Below, one piece after another: positions 17,400-30,629 of a stretch of DNA of 64,000 bases; position 1 is the first letter of the stretch; every line of letters starts with the position of its first letter. Origin of the DNA: Tubiluchus corallicola (taxonomy: Eukaryota; Priapulida; Priapulimorpha; Priapulimorphida; Tubiluchidae); NCBI GenBank assembly GCA_030141605.1, contig JAQGDQ010000688.1, positions 25,001 through 89,000 on the forward strand, in the 5' to 3' direction. Position numbers and translations under genes: made by a program. Below the pieces are notes generated by a model. That model was not told where the DNA came from and did not search any database. It saw only the letters and a list, made by a program, of their open reading frames with translations.

Positions 17400-17735
17400 C
17401 ATCGGCTGTTGTGTGTTAATTCTGCTAACTAAATTGCCTTAAGACTGTGTCGGCTTTATTTTTCTTCTTACGATAACGCTTAATATAAAATATAAATCAC
17501 AAAATGATAAAATAATATTACTACATGATTACTACTTATCAAAAAGCTTTTAACAGTTCAAATGTACATTTCATCAGTGTATCAGATAAGAGAGCTGCTC
17601 CACGTTCCGTGGTGTAGCTGTGTAACTTTTCCTCTTTCGTGGCATTTCATTTTGTTCCGGCGGCGTTTTGATGAGTCACAAAAGAAGCAATACAGTGACT
17701 CAGCAATACAGTGACTATCGAAATGAGAACTGTAA
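17400..17735. other. Upstream region of the mucin gene, nothing specific
   Basis: Should hold the minus-strand promoter. I see no clear TATA box and no other feature. Confidence 0.3.
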
Positions 17736-17739
17736 GCTT

Positions 17740-18010
17740 TAGGCCGCGTTCAGATTCGCGAGTTTTCTCTTTTTTGTCTCTCTGTCAGCCAATTCGCAAG
17801 TGTGAACTGCTCTGCGAGTTAAAACTTCAAGTTGTCGAAGTGTAAACGCCTCAGCCAGTTACTCTCGACACTTCCCGCAGTGAATAGAGAATTTAGTGTC
17901 AACTCCTGCTTAAAGATGCAGAGTAACTCGCAGCAACTTTACCCTTTAGTTTGGACCCCTTGCGAGTTACTTGGCGAGAAAACTCAGAGTCAAAAATCGT
18001 CAATCTCAAA
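17740..18010. repeat. Dispersed repeat, family F, copy 2
   Basis: Begins GGCCGCGTTCAGATTCGCGA and contains CGAGTTTTCTC, TGCGAGTTAAAAC, GTTACTCTCGACACTTCC and AGTAACTCGCAGCAAC motifs shared with the other copies. Confidence 0.65.
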
Positions 18011-18167
18011 GTCGAAGTATTTAGTCAAACAATAATGAAAATTGACTTTGTGTATGTACTATTTGTGTCTCTCCCGTATCCATTTTAACCTGCCTCCTTT
18101 GGTATTGCACATATTTTATTGATTTATGTAGTTTTTCCTGTTTATTCCCCTTCTTTCCTGTGTTTTT

Positions 18168-18292
<125 letters not shown>

Positions 18293-18299
18293 CCAAGAA

Positions 18300-20205
18300 T
18301 TGTTTGCCAGAATTCCCTTTCTTTCATCATTCGTCTCCGAAAAATGTGAAATTTGCTAAAATTGTTAGAAGTTGTGTCCTTGGCACAGACCCACAAATGT
18401 GCTAAATGGAATGGGATGTTAATTCACACGCTTTTGTTTAAATAAAAAATACGTTTATGGTAAAAGTAAAAAAACGACAAACTCAACAAAAAACAACGAA
18501 GCTTCTTACTATTGTACATGTTTTTAAGAAATCAGAACACAAATAAAATTCAAAGTTCACTAGAGTTTCGAGACTCAAATTCAAAACACGAAAGAATTTT
18601 AAAGAAAATAATTTTTAAAGCGTGTGAATGTTTGCGTTGACTAAAAAGTTTGTTTAAAAAGAAGTAAATGTTTCCAAAATACCCTAAAATGCACAAAAGT
18701 GCATCGATGGCAATAGAATTAGGTTCGGTGGTGGCCCTTTAGATTTTTTATAACATTTGCATATATGCAGAACTACTTTCTAAATTTAGAAGTTACAGGC
18801 CTACGTGAAACTGAGAATAATGTCAGAAGTCAAGAGTTTATTTCCTCAAACTGCATCAGTAAAGTATTAGCGCAATTTTAAATATGGAATACACAATTAT
18901 TATAATTATTATGAAGAATGTAATTACGATAGTATTTATTATATAATATGTGAGGATGAGTATTATATTATATATATATCAGAAGACGAGTTTATTTCCC
19001 CACCTGTATCCACAAAGTATCAGCACTATTTTAGATACGTAAAGGAATACACAATTGTACTGTAATTATGCAGAATGCAATGCCTTCGTAAAAATCAAGA
19101 TTATAAAAAGAAATTTATTTTGTAGGTAAGCCGCTGCAAATACTATCAAATTTTTGATCAGATGAAGAGTATTAAGCATATTTTTCGAACCTAGGTGGCA
19201 GCACAAACTTATTTGCAATACCTTTAGTTAGACTGGTACAGAGCTTTTTATTCGCAGGGAATTATTAATAACTACAGTAAAAATTAGACGTGTGCTACAC
19301 TATGGACGATTTAGTTCCTGACCGCAAACGGCCATTTTTAGTTTTATTGGGCAAACTGTACACTTTTTACGAAATCGTCTAAAGTGAGCGCGAGAATTTC
19401 TTCTTTACTGGCCGGATAATTGCTTTCGGGAATGTGGTAAGCTCTGTTTTCTTAAATTTATTGCTTATTTAACATTAGAACTGCTAAATCTAGGAGGCTG
19501 ACTATGACATTCAAAAAGTGTGTTGAGAAAACGGAAGCTATACGAGCTGAACAAATTACCTGAGTGGGGAAATTAATTATGATGAAATTAAAGAGCTTTT
19601 ACAAAGCCAGCGAAAGAATGTTTTATGGCTCCCCGTGTGTGAAGTAACACTATACGACTGATGTCGTTATGTGATATAAGAAAAATGGAAATACCAAATT
19701 GTTAATGAAACTAATTAACTATTCGTGTTCTTGTGCATATAGCCTTTGGGTGGCATAATGTGTTACGTGTAAAGAAATCTTATGGGTTAAGGCTTATATA
19801 AGATATGCTTAAGGAAAAGGAAATGTTCGTCATTTAGCATGTTGGTTTGTTTTACTAAACTACAGTCAAGCTTTGAAAAAGGAATTTGCAAAGAAATTCT
19901 CTATATTAAAGCTTAAAGGAAAACCAAATTACTGTTTATACTTAATCCCATTTTAATATCTGGTCTGGTTTATACTCAATCAATATTTGGTCAGGGAAAA
20001 GTAAGGGAAATTCATTTTAAAATTCTGTGGGAGCCCTGTCAGGACGTTTAAATTGGCAGCCAAGCAATGTATATATGAAAAGCATATTGTAGAAAGTGAA
20101 AGGGAAAGACTAGCGTTTTTCAATAATAATTAACAGAGAGAAAAAATAAATGGCAATTAGCATATTAGCAATAAGTAAAGTGTAGTAATTTATTAGTGTT
20201 GGTAG
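18300..20205. other. No gene seen
   Basis: AT-rich. 18890-18990 holds TTATTATAATTATTATG-like low-complexity sequence. 19850-19950 resembles the left part of repeat family E (TTTGCAAAGAAATTC). No supported gene. Confidence 0.4.
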
Positions 20206-20640
20206 TTAAAGGACAAGAAAATGGCCAACCAAAGTAAACCTCAGAAAATTCGCAATAAAAAATTATATCAGCTAAGTATAATTTTAAGCGAATAAAGTAC
20301 TCACATTTTTACATTTACTCCAATTTTTGTAAAATATTTCAACCGCTGCAATAAACGTTGGCGCAGACGTGTTTCATTTAGTCCGCCAATTGATGACGTG
20401 ACATGACATCACTCGAACACAGTTCTGAGTACGAGTACTATAAAGATTTGTGTTGTGGTTCTGTGTCGCCATCTAATATGGCGTCGCCGTGACAGTCTCA
20501 CGGGAGTATTAAAATGAAAACAAACAGGAAATTTTTTTAATGTGAGTGTGATAAATGCTTAAGATTGCCTCTAAGCGTTATAATTCTTTAGCGAAAATTT
20601 TCTGAGACTTGCTTTAACTAGGCCCTTTCTTGTCCTTTAA
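20206..20640. mobile_element. TTAA MITE, family C
   Basis: 435 bp with terminal inverted repeats TTAAAGGACAAGAAAATGGC at the left and the complement of GGCCCTTTCTTGTCCTTTAA at the right. TTAA forms both boundaries. No ORF. It fits a piggyBac-like non-autonomous element. Confidence 0.85.
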
Positions 20641-21035
20641 AGCAACTCACGTAAAGCATGTATTGTTTATCTGTGATGCCATTAATCTTCGTACACGAAA
20701 AGCTGTTTGTTTGCCAAGTTGAAAATATGCAATACATGTAACTTCATATCAGCAATGATTCGCCATTCACTTCAAGTCATTGAAATCTGCCCTCAAGACA
20801 GGTAAACATCAATAGTTCAGCAAAAAAAACTAGACACTGCTGTGTCAGCACCACTTCCAAGGACATTTTTTTTATTTTGTCTGCCAAATTTGTACAACAG
20901 ACGTGATGGGCATGTATTCATATGATGACGATGATGATGAGTCATTGACATTTTCACACACAATGGTTTATACATGTATTAGCAAGAAATAGCATGCTAG
21001 TTAACCTTTGTTAGATCTCTTCTTCAAGATGAGAG
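20641..21035. other. No gene seen
   Basis: Intergenic sequence with a short GATGACGATGATGATGA tract near 20925. Confidence 0.4.
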
Positions 21036-21039
21036 CAAA

Positions 21040-21770
21040 TCTTCCTCGACTTAACACTTGCATTTTAACGTGTAAATTATTCTACTTGATACATCGATGT
21101 ATCATTGCATCATGATGTCTTTCATTATGATGCGTGTATCGATTTTAACTTGTAAATTACTCATATCGATGTATCATTGCATCATGATGTCTTCCATTAC
21201 GATGCGTGTGTCGATTTTAACTTGTAAATTACTCATATCGATGTATCATTGCATCATGATGTCTTTCATTACGATACGTGTATCGATTTTAACTTGTAAA
21301 TTATTCTACTAGATACATCGATGTATCATTGCATCATGATGTCTTCCATTACGATGCGTGTGTCGATTTTAACTTGTAAATTACTCATATCGATGTATCA
21401 TTGCATCATGATGTCTTTCATTATGATATGTGTATCGATTTTAACTTGTAAATTATTCTGCTAGATACGTCGATGTATCATTGCATCATGATGTCTTTCA
21501 TTATGATACGTGTATCGATTTTAACTTGTAAATTATTCTACTAGATACATCGATGTATCATTGCATCATGATGTCTTTCATCACGATACGTGCATCGATT
21601 TTAACTTGTAAATTATTCTACTAGATACGTCGATCTATCATTGCATCATGATGTCTTTCATTACGATACATGTATCGATTTTAACTTGTAAATTATTCTA
21701 CTCGATACATCGATGTATCATTGCATCATGATGTCTTTCATCACGATACGTGCATCGCCAAAGTGGACTC
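21040..21770. repeat. 72/80-bp minisatellite with palindromic core
   Basis: TCATTGCATCATGATGTCTT recurs at 21102, 21174, 21246, 21326, 21398, 21478, 21558, 21638 and 21718, giving spacings of 72 or 80 bp. The 80-bp units carry GATACATCGATGTATC, a perfect 16-bp palindrome, or near variants. The 72-bp units lack eight bases on the left of it (CTCATATCGATGTATC). Confidence 0.95.
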
Positions 21771-22800
21771 GTATCGTGATAATCTGAGTCAATGATATTC
21801 AGCAAATTAGCAAGTGCTTAACCGGAGACTGACAGTAACGATGTGATGTAATTCAAGCTGCTGCTTTAGAGTGTACTGTAGATGCGTGACAATCAGTGCA
21901 GTGAGCAGTAGTTGACTTAGCAGTTTGTTGAGTTGTTTTAGCATTTAGCTATCCTAGAACTTTTGATTGATAAATATCCTTAGCATGTATTATCAGTTGA
22001 CAGTTTCATCAAGTCTTTTTTATAAGGCCTGCAAATGTTAACTCGGGTGTTTCGTGATATGTATCGTATTGCGATATGTATCGTATCATCACTTTGGCCC
22101 TATAAAGGCAGCGCTCCCCAACTAGCGGCCGAAACTCGACTCTCAAGTTCCTCCGGACGACTCCAACATATTGTATTTTGTTTTGTTTTCTATACTCCTT
22201 ACATAACATATCCCTTGCAAAATAATATAGCTGTATGTATACAAAAATCTCACTCCATAAACACAAACTGTTTTTATGATTATAAATACACTCCTACATA
22301 AACGAAATTGAAAAAAGCTAAAAAATTCAGTGATAACAATGTCGACCTTGAAAAGCAAAAATCTATTTTAATGCACTGAACATAAACAAGGGGAATCTTT
22401 ATAAAACAGAAAACTAACAATAACCGTAAAAGCTATCACGTCCTAAATAACTAAAAACTATAATATATAAACCTACTTCCCAAGACCCTCTTTTTCCAAA
22501 CTTTTTATTTATCGCTATCCTATTCTTACTGACATGTCGTATCGCGATATGTATCATATCATGACCTAGGGATATCATTACAGTCCTATTAAAGATAAAA
22601 TTACAAAGGTGTAAAATGTGCTTAGAGCATAGATGCTGATGTAGCTCATATGCGGGACAATCATGTGATTTTACCTCACAGTTTTGTCTTCACGGGGGGG
22701 GGCGCAAGGTAGAATTATAAAGCAAAGTTTGGATTTAACAAACGGCAGATTTTTTTGGTTAAAGCATTGCACAGTTCTGTTTCAGCCGTAGTGGTCACAA
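21771..22800. other. No gene seen
   Basis: Contains GATATGTATCGTAT-like short motifs at 22055-22090 and 22545-22565, and a G-run at 22695. Short ORFs only. Confidence 0.35.
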
Positions 22801-22865
22801 TAAACGCTTGGATTTATTATCCTTGGATTTATTAAGCGGATTATTTTGCTGGTTTGTCATTTTCC

Positions 22866-23207
22866 CTATAACCTCTTGCTTGCCAAAAGTCTGCGGCAAA
22901 ATGAAACCTTTTTTATCGCTACTTTTATGTATGGAGGACACTCTCGGGATGTCTCGTAACTCTTGTTATTGGTTCTTAAACGTTGAAGTTTGCCGAAAGC
23001 ACTCATTATTCCGACCTCTCTAAAAGCAAAATAAAGCTCTACAAATGGCTGAAATCTTGAAAAGTCAGATGAATATAAGCTGGCTAAATTTTGATCTTGG
23101 CTTTTCAGAAGTTTTTTAAGCGTGTTGCTAAAAGCGTAAAACTCGGATAAAACTGCAAATTCCGCAGCTTGCTTAAAGAGAAATTGGATAATTTTTTGTC
23201 TCTTCAT
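22866..23207 (-). CDS. Unidentified 113-codon ORF, doubtful
   Basis: It begins MKRQKIIQFLFKQAAEF, is Lys/Phe/Leu-rich, and has no motif I recognise, no splice context and no neighbour to support it. It may be a chance ORF or a repeat remnant. Confidence 0.12.
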   Translation of the reverse strand: MKRQKIIQFLFKQAAEFAVLSEFYAFSNTLKKLLKSQDQNLASLYSSDFSRFQPFVELYFAFREVGIMSAFGKLQRLRTNNKSYETSRECPPYIKVAIKKVSFCRRLLASKRL

Positions 23208-23520
23208 AGTTCATACCCCACTTTAAAAAGTATATTTTAACACATATTATAATAATGCCAAGGTGTTTCTGATAAATGAATAATACGTTAAAACCTTAAT
23301 TTATGGCTGGCAAGCCCTATAAAACATCATATAGCTGATGTTTGCAAAACGTTCGTGTATTATAGGCCTTTATTACTATAACGCTTAATTTTGAGTCAAT
23401 ACCGTACATATATATATGTATTATATTTATATTTTTATTAACCTTATCTATTTAATCTGTATTGCTATTTTATTGACTAATCCTTGTACATAATTGTGAT
23501 ATTGAACCTGAATACGAATA

Positions 23521-23810
<290 letters not shown>

Positions 23811-23849
23811 ATGTCTGCCTAAAATTCAAACAATATCTAATTTAATGGC

Positions 23850-24185
23850 TACCATGTTTAAGTGTAAACTTATCATGATGGTGCCGTGATAAGCATGATC
23901 ATGAACTGTAGTGTTAGTTTCTAACATCATATGATGTAAAGCCCATTTTTCATGATGTCACGCATTTAAGCAGTACTGTAACACTTACGAAAATGTGCTT
24001 GACGCGCAAGGGAAGACGCCTGCCATTGCACAAACTGTGGTTAGTTTCAGACGTAAACAATAGTTGCCGTTAATTAACTTTTCAAATATAAGGAACAATT
24101 GTTAACTTTTATAGGCAAGAAAATGTATATTTTGGACAGTAAATTAAAATGAGATTGGGTCTAAACAATCGTCCGGTCTTTCTTT
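23850..24185 (+). mobile_element. Truncated TTAA MITE, family B
   Basis: Matches the right 330 bp of the element at 60127-60675, including GGAACAATTGTTAACTTTTA, AAATGTATATTTTGGACAGT and the end CAATCGTCCGGTCTTTCTTT. The left third is missing. Confidence 0.8.
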
Positions 24186-24410
24186 ATGGATGAATATGAT
24201 AATTGCAAAAAACAACAGGTTTAGTGTAACTTTAACACTAGAATCAGAGTTTTTGTCAGAAGTAAAAGATGGATTAGAACTTTTCTCTTGTGAAGTTCCC
24301 TCTGGTATGTTCCCTTGAGGTTTGGTTGTAGGTTATTCCTGTTGCAATGCTTGAGGAAGCTTATTGAGCTAAATCCGATTTCGTCGAAATGAACCAATTG
24401 TAGCAATCTC

Positions 24411-24456
24411 TTTCTCTTCCTCTCTCTCCCTTTCTGTCTCTCTCTTTCTCTCCCTT

Positions 24457-24490
<34 letters not shown>

Positions 24491-24545
24491 CCTTTCTCTC
24501 TCTCTCTCGCTCTCTCTCTTTCTCTCTCTCTGTCTTTCTCTCTCT
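24411..24545. repeat. (CT)n-rich microsatellite
   Basis: Imperfect CT/CTTT tract. It is followed directly by CTAAACAATCGTCCAGTCTTCC, a second copy of the family B MITE terminus. Confidence 0.95.
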
Positions 24546-24599
24546 AAACAATCGTCCAGTCTTCCTTGAAGCACCATAAATAGCTAAAGTAATAAAACA

Positions 24600-25370
24600 G
24601 ATAATATTTTAAATCAGTTATTAATTGTGAATACATGACTTTTACCTATTGACAACACTATTTATCAATGATTTCATTTACGTGTATACGAAAAAAACAT
24701 ATTTTATTCAATATATTAGTGTCCGAGTTAAGTCGAGTTCGAGTTAGACTAGGGTAAAAGTTATTTCTTTTTTTTCTGTAACTTCTCTGCCTGCAGCTTT
24801 TTTACCTGGATCCATGTTTACATTGAGTGGAAGTATTTTAAAGAGAGAATTTTACTTGCCAGCCATTTTACATTAAGTTGCTGCATCTGATGTGCATTAA
24901 TGGGTTTATCTGGTTTTAACAGCACTGAAAATCTATCTATTAGAGTTGCTGCTAACGGCGCGTGTTTTTGCTAAACAAACAGGCTAACCTCTTCCTGAAC
25001 CCTCCCGTTTCTGGAGTGATGATGTCTCGCCGTGCATGCCCGGAAATGCGCGTTTTTGTGGTTTTTGAGCTCAGTTCCGCTTGTGTGGGCGTGCACACTA
25101 GCTAGTAGCGTGTAGAACGGAGGTCTGTGCTGGAGTTTTTGTGAATGGTGTGTACTGTATGTGAGTGAATGCATTTATAACGTCTTGTATTGTGTTACTT
25201 CCCTATTGCCTCTCCGGTTGGGATTTAAAGTTGAAGATAATCGTATTAGCAAGTGGTTCGAGCTACCACTGTATGTCACACAAACAGCGAGCATGATACA
25301 GAAATACTGCATTCTACAGTTTGTGCATAGTAATGAGGGTAAGTAAGTGAGTTAGTAAAAAAAATTATTT
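24600..25370. other. No gene seen
   Basis: Only short ORFs; no repeat that I can match. Confidence 0.35.
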
Positions 25371-25374
25371 GTCT

Positions 25375-25560
25375 CTGAATGTTACAAAATAAACATAAAC
25401 AAAAGCTAAAAACTAAAATAAAGACGGAAACGAGACGGGGTGGCGAAAAGACCAAGGATCACCAAGTCAACCACCCCTATCCAAACAGAAGAAAATTAAG
25501 TGACCTGTCAAGTAAGATGTGTACAAATGAAAATAATCACCAACTTAACAAAATAAAAAA
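25375..25560 (-). mobile_element. Retroposon 3'-end-like fragment with stem-loop, copy 1
   Basis: GGGGTGG (25437-25443) pairs with CCACCCC (25471-25477). The same stem-loop, with A-rich flanks, occurs at 26446-26484 and 36925-36961. On the minus strand it precedes a T/A-rich end, as in LINE or SINE 3' tails. Confidence 0.45.
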
Positions 25561-25944
25561 ATAAATGAGGCAACAAGTTCAAATGAGTTTAAATTTAGAA
25601 ACAGTAAATAAATTTGGGAATGAGAAGAGACAAAATTTAAATTAGCAAACAAAATGGAAAGTTTAAACTCATCAAAAACAAAACGAATAATTACATATAA
25701 ATCAAGAACTCAACCCAACATAAGAAGCGAAAAAATGAAGCAATGTCAAGTCATAAGTAAGTCATCACCAGGTCCAAGTACCTCTATCCAAATTTAAAGG
25801 AAATTATATAACCTGAAACCTATAAAGGAAAATTATAATAATCAACATATAAAAAATAAAAAGAAAAAATAAAGATGAATAACTAGGGAGATATTAGTAT
25901 AATGAACGTCTATAAGAGGCGATATAAGACGGGTGATAATCTCT

Positions 25945-26300
25945 ACCAGAAAGCGAATTCGAATCGAATTTATGACTTTGGAATTCGAATCGAACCGAAC
26001 TTCAACGTTTTCCAATCCGAATCGAATTCTAACTGAGTTTCAAAGATTTTCCAACCTCTAATAAAAAGCGGACTCGCAAAGATCATGCACATTACTTGAT
26101 TTTGATCTGTAGTAAAACACGAATAAATTGTTTAAAATTTGTGCACAAGTATGGCGGCGAAATTGGGCTGATTGCTGATATTTCGAACGTTTTAATGTCC
26201 AAGAACGTACATAGTTGCAGTGCTGAATTGTCTGAGTCTATAATTTTAGGTTCAAATTAAATTGGAAATAAAAAAACTCGATTCGAACGTTCCCTAAACT
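25945..26300. mobile_element. ATTCGAAT-rich dispersed element, copy 2
   Basis: Repeated GAATTCGAATCGAA motifs. It matches 14465-14835 in inverted orientation. Ends are uncertain. Confidence 0.4.
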
Positions 26301-26364
26301 TAGAATTAATAACCCAACCATGGATAGCGTTATTAATTGGATTCTTAGGAGCCATTATTTAATC

Positions 26365-26525
26365 AAATCAAATCATTTATTTTTCATCCCAATAACAATA
26401 CAAAGAAAAATAGGTATAAATAAAAAAAAGTCAAACAAATGGGAAGGGGTGGCGAAGAACATTAGTTATCGAATCAGCCACCCCAAACCGAGTATTAAAT
26501 TAGTATTATGCAGTGTTGTAATTAC
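26365..26525 (-). mobile_element. Retroposon 3'-end-like fragment with stem-loop, copy 2
   Basis: GGGGTGGC (26446-26453) pairs with GCCACCCC (26477-26484). CCAATAACAATACAAAG at the left is shared in part with the 36.9-kb copy (GAATAACAATC). Confidence 0.5.
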
Positions 26526-26599
26526 ATATTAATTGTATATAAACTGAAGTATACCCCCACACACACACATATATATATATAAACCGTAAATATATATAC

Positions 26600-29270
26600 T
26601 ATAGTAATATTAAAAAAGAAAAAAGTTATTTCATTAAATTATGTATTTCAATTGCCTGTGTTTTTCTATACATAAAACTTTCTAATTTTTAACTAATTTA
26701 AAGCCAACGTAATGTTTTTGTTCTACTACGGGCAGTTATTACTTAGTCATATAGCAAAAAAGTCACAGAAAAAAACAAATAACTCCATCCCTAACCTCAA
26801 CCCTGTCAAAACTAATTGTGAATTTTTTCCTAGCCAAAATTGTGACTTCTTTCCGGAGTTTTTTTTTCGGTGAGTTTATTACCGGTCACCGTGCAAACTT
26901 TTCTAACGTGTAATCGCTATAATTTACACTCTGTGGAGTTTCCATAATTCATCTGCTGACTTTTGCTTTTGGCCGACTGTATTATTTGTATAGATCTAGA
27001 AAACATTGAACCCTCCACAGTTGGCAGGTGATAATCAATCATTTATTATTGGTTTTGCTCGTGCAGAAATTCACTGTTTGTGTCGTAGTCTGAATTCTTA
27101 CTTTTAGCATTACAGGTTAAACAAATCAAGTCCCTATCAGCATTTAAAACAAAATTAAAATCACTGATATTAACCAGATATGAAATACCATCACACCAGT
27201 ACGACAACATACACACTAATTCAGAATTTATATATCCACGGCCATATTAAGTAAATCATAATTTTTTCATTTTTTGCGCATAGTTGTAAATATGTTTGAT
27301 TTTATTCGTCGTTACTTTCCATTACTGCACAGTATTTTAGACTGCACTGACGCATTTGCGTTTAGCAGTGTTAAGTTTTTATTAACTAACACTCATCTCT
27401 GTGAAGTTTTTATCAGTGATTATCAATGTATTTTAACGGCAAATAAAGATTATTATGTATATATATATTTAGTGTCGTGACTTTCTTTCCTAGCCAAAAT
27501 TGTGAGTTGTTCTCGGTCACTGTAAATTAATTGTAAAGTTTTTCCTTATCCTCGGTTAATTTCACTTTCTATAGACTGATTTTAATATTAGGTGTGACAG
27601 AAATATCTGGCATTTGGGCTTTTCCTGCTAACAGTTTTTACCTTGGACAACATTAACGTTTACAAGATTTCGTGCTCTTGTCTTTGCCTCGTGTTTTTGC
27701 CTTTGTACGTGTGTGACTTTCAATTTGCCAAAGCATTTCAGTAATTTATGACAGGATAATGCAGTGAGAAACTTTAATTCATGGCTTTCCTCTCAGATCT
27801 GCTGGAGATAGATTTGAAATGAAGTAGAAGTAAACAGAAATAATCTGTTTACAATCTAAAATTGTACTGTTAAAAAATAATCCAGATTTAAAGGTCACAG
27901 TTAAAAAAGTTAAAGGAAAGACACACCTTTTTTCACAAGGAAAAAGAAGTAACCCTAAGCCCAGCCAAAATATAAATTGCAACTTTTTTCCTTTATTGTT
28001 TTAGCTTTACTGTACAAATTTGATGTTATCCATAATTTTTATACATAATCATCGCTAATCTTTTGTCCTTTCATTTTACTCGTCTACTCATTATCTTTTA
28101 ATTCTACAATTTTTACAAGCTGAATCTTACATTATTTTTTATTCATACAATAATTCATACGTACTAGTACTTTACAATATATTAACATCAGCAGCTTTCT
28201 TCCATTTTTATTGTCTTCATTGATGACTAATTGTTTGTGATATTAGTCAATGATTTACACTACATTTAACTTTTAGCTTGCACCTATATTATTGTTTGAT
28301 TTGTACATTATCTTAGTCTGATGTAATCTGCAGTATTCTTAATTGCTTATGTGTATTAATTTTCGCCTGATTCTGCCTTGATTCTGACTTTGACCATAAT
28401 GAAAAATAACATGTGGAGTATGTTGGGGTAATGTCCGCCATCGGCTAATGTCGGATAGTCTGTTTCTATGCACTCTAAACATGTCACGTGAGCTAGCTTA
28501 AACATGGACTATAAACATGTCATGTGACCTAGCCTAGCTTTTTACAGCATGCTGTAACCAATCAGCAGAGCCAGCATTGTTCAGCTAGCTGCGTTTCCCC
28601 TGTTCTAGTTGTCTCTCACCAGCATCAGCAACAAATTTCGAGAAGAGTTGGGTGATTTACTTATTTCACACTTGCCTTAGTGTTTTATAATGTTTTTAGT
28701 AACTACTATAATGAATAATCATCTATACTGAAGCTGTTAAAGTCTATTTCAAACAATGAATTAGATGGAAAAAATTCTTTTCTATTCGGTTCATTTCCCA
28801 TGACTTTTTTCCTTTGACTTTAGTACTCCTCAGCGTTAAAGAATAGAATTGTATAAATTTATTCTCATCGGTAACAGTAATGTTGCTTTCTGAGATAATG
28901 TGATTTGTACGAAGAATGTTGAAATGTTTGTTTGACTGGCAGTGTTTGACTAGTTTTTACTCTAGTACTTGCTTTTGGCATGCTGAAGCCCCTGAGCCGT
29001 TGACACTATACAGATGTTTGCATTCGTGATCTGTTTCCTCTGAATCGGTTTCTATTTTTGCCTGAACCATGTGTCTTTTCGGTTCAATCTCATACGCAGT
29101 GTTTTTGATATTCAAACGTGTATAAAGTCTGATGTGGTGAGGATCCTACATCATGTTGTTCAGACTGGCTGATCCAATCCTATAATAAATTATGTTTAAA
29201 CTATACTAACTAAATTAATATTAATGTCGTACAAATAGGGGTGGCCGCTAGGTGACCTCATGGTCTTTCA
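26600..29270. other. No gene seen
   Basis: AT-rich. CCTAGCCAAAATTGTGA occurs at both 26830 and 27490 (a small duplication). Two ACATGTCA-GTGA-CTAGC blocks occur at 28480 and 28518. It should contain the 5' end of the epsin transcription unit, but I cannot place a promoter. Confidence 0.35.
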
Positions 29271-29279
29271 TCTCAATGT

Positions 29280-29773
29280 TGTTGGCATCCTTCTGTCTCG
29301 GAAGACAATGGAGTGTGCGCCAAGAGAGTCAGTTATTGATCACATTGCAGCGTCGATCCTGGGCAAGGTGTATGGAGATCCTGAGTTACCCAGACAGCAG
29401 GAACCCCCTCTCTTCCTCCCTGGCATAGCCCAAAGGAAAGCGGAGCGATACGCTTGGCACCAGGTTGGTTGCAGGAGCTGCCGGAGTCAGTGAGCATGCT
29501 GCACTGGTCCGCCTTTGGGGCTCCACTTCTGATTTGGAAGGTTTACTCCTCTACACATGGCCGTTGGATCACTTGACCTCCTCCGCCCTCTAGCCGTTGG
29601 CTGCTTGTGCAGCTCCGCCTAGTGTCGAGATACAGTGTGGGCATCCCGCAGGCCTACAGCACCTGGTATTCCTAGGCGGTCACCCATCCAAGTACTAACA
29701 AGGCTCTATGTTGCTTAACTTCGGTGATCAGACGAGAACCGGTGTTTTCAATGTGATATGGCCGTAGTAGTAG
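29280..29773 (-). mobile_element. 5S rRNA-derived SINE, copy 3, with target duplication
   Basis: Flanked by TCTCAATGT (29271-29279 and 29774-29782), with further partial match. The head is almost complete 5S (29768-29652), and the body ends in TCTTCCGAGACAGAAGGATG. It lacks about 60 bp present in copy 1. It lies antisense, 350 bp upstream of the epsin start codon. Confidence 0.9.
29652..29768 (-). pseudogene. 5S rRNA-like head of SINE copy 3
   Basis: About 117 nt from CTACGGCCATATCAC to GGTGCTGTAGGC, nearly full 5S length. Box A (AAGTTAAGCAACATAGAGC) and box C (GTTAGTACTTGGATGGGTG) are intact. The fusion to SINE body argues against a functional 5S gene. Confidence 0.88.
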
Positions 29774-30125
29774 TCTCAATGTAGTGTTTATCATTTTAAA
29801 AAACCATTGTATATTATTATATATGTAACTATAAATGAGATGAATCAAATTTAATCTAATCTGGGCGAAAATACAGTAATTCAGCAGAAAGTGCGATAAT
29901 TTATAGCCTCCAGTACGATAATCAGCATTCTGCAAAAATACCAACAGTGTAAGACACTGGAAGTTGAATATTGATGTGGCTAATTTTTTATTTATTTTTG
30001 CAGATGAAAGTTTGACTTGGTAAAGAACACAAAGTTCTACGGCAGAGTGGTCATAAACGCAAAATAATTGTTCTTGTAACTTGTGGACGTGAAATACAAA
30101 GTAGTGTCGCCAGCAGATCGCAGTC

Positions 30126-30629
30126 ATGGCGGTGAATATGCCCCCGATTCGTCGTACGATGAAGAACGTGATGCACAACTATACCGACGCACAGGTCAAA
30201 GTTCGCGAGGCCACCTCGAACGATCCGTGGGGTCCCTCTAGTACGCTAATGTCCGAGGTGGCCGACTTGACCTACAACGTTGTGGCGTATTCGGAAATAA
30301 TGCAGATGATATGGAAACGGCTAAACGATCACGGCAAGAACTGGCGTCACGTGTACAAGGCGCTGGTTCTCCTCGATTACTTGATAAAGACCGGGTCGGA
30401 AAAGGTGGCGCAACAGTGCAAGGAGAACATATTCGCCATACAGACCCTGAAGGACTTTCAGTACACAGAGAACAACAAGGACCAGGGTGTGAATGTTCGC
30501 GAGAAGGCGAAACAGTTGGTGTCTTTACTCAAAGACGACGAGCGATTGAAGAACGAACGCGCTCGAGCACTGAAGGCAAAAGAACGATTTGCCCAGAACA
30601 CATCGGGTATCGGCAGTGATTCCACCCAC
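30126..30629 (+). CDS. EPN: Epsin exon 1 (ENTH domain)
   Basis: 168 codons end at CAC|GTAGGT in phase 0. Contains REATSNDPWGPSS, IWKRLNDHGKNWRHVYKAL and DQGVNVREKAKQLVSLL, hallmark ENTH segments. A pyrimidine-rich acceptor, TTTATTTTTGCAG, at 29991-30003 suggests this exon begins at 30004 and that a 5' non-coding exon lies upstream. Using the donor 4 nt later would give a stop in exon 2. Confidence 0.97.

Noticed and set aside
21040-21770. CRISPR-like array (regular repeats with spacers)
   Set aside because: The units are contiguous with no unique spacers, in a eukaryotic genome; it is a minisatellite. The same applies to the 25, 29, 38 and 43-bp arrays.
29672-30178. 168-codon minus-strand ORF
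   Set aside because: It overlaps the SINE 5S head and the antisense of epsin exon 1, and has no homology I recognise.
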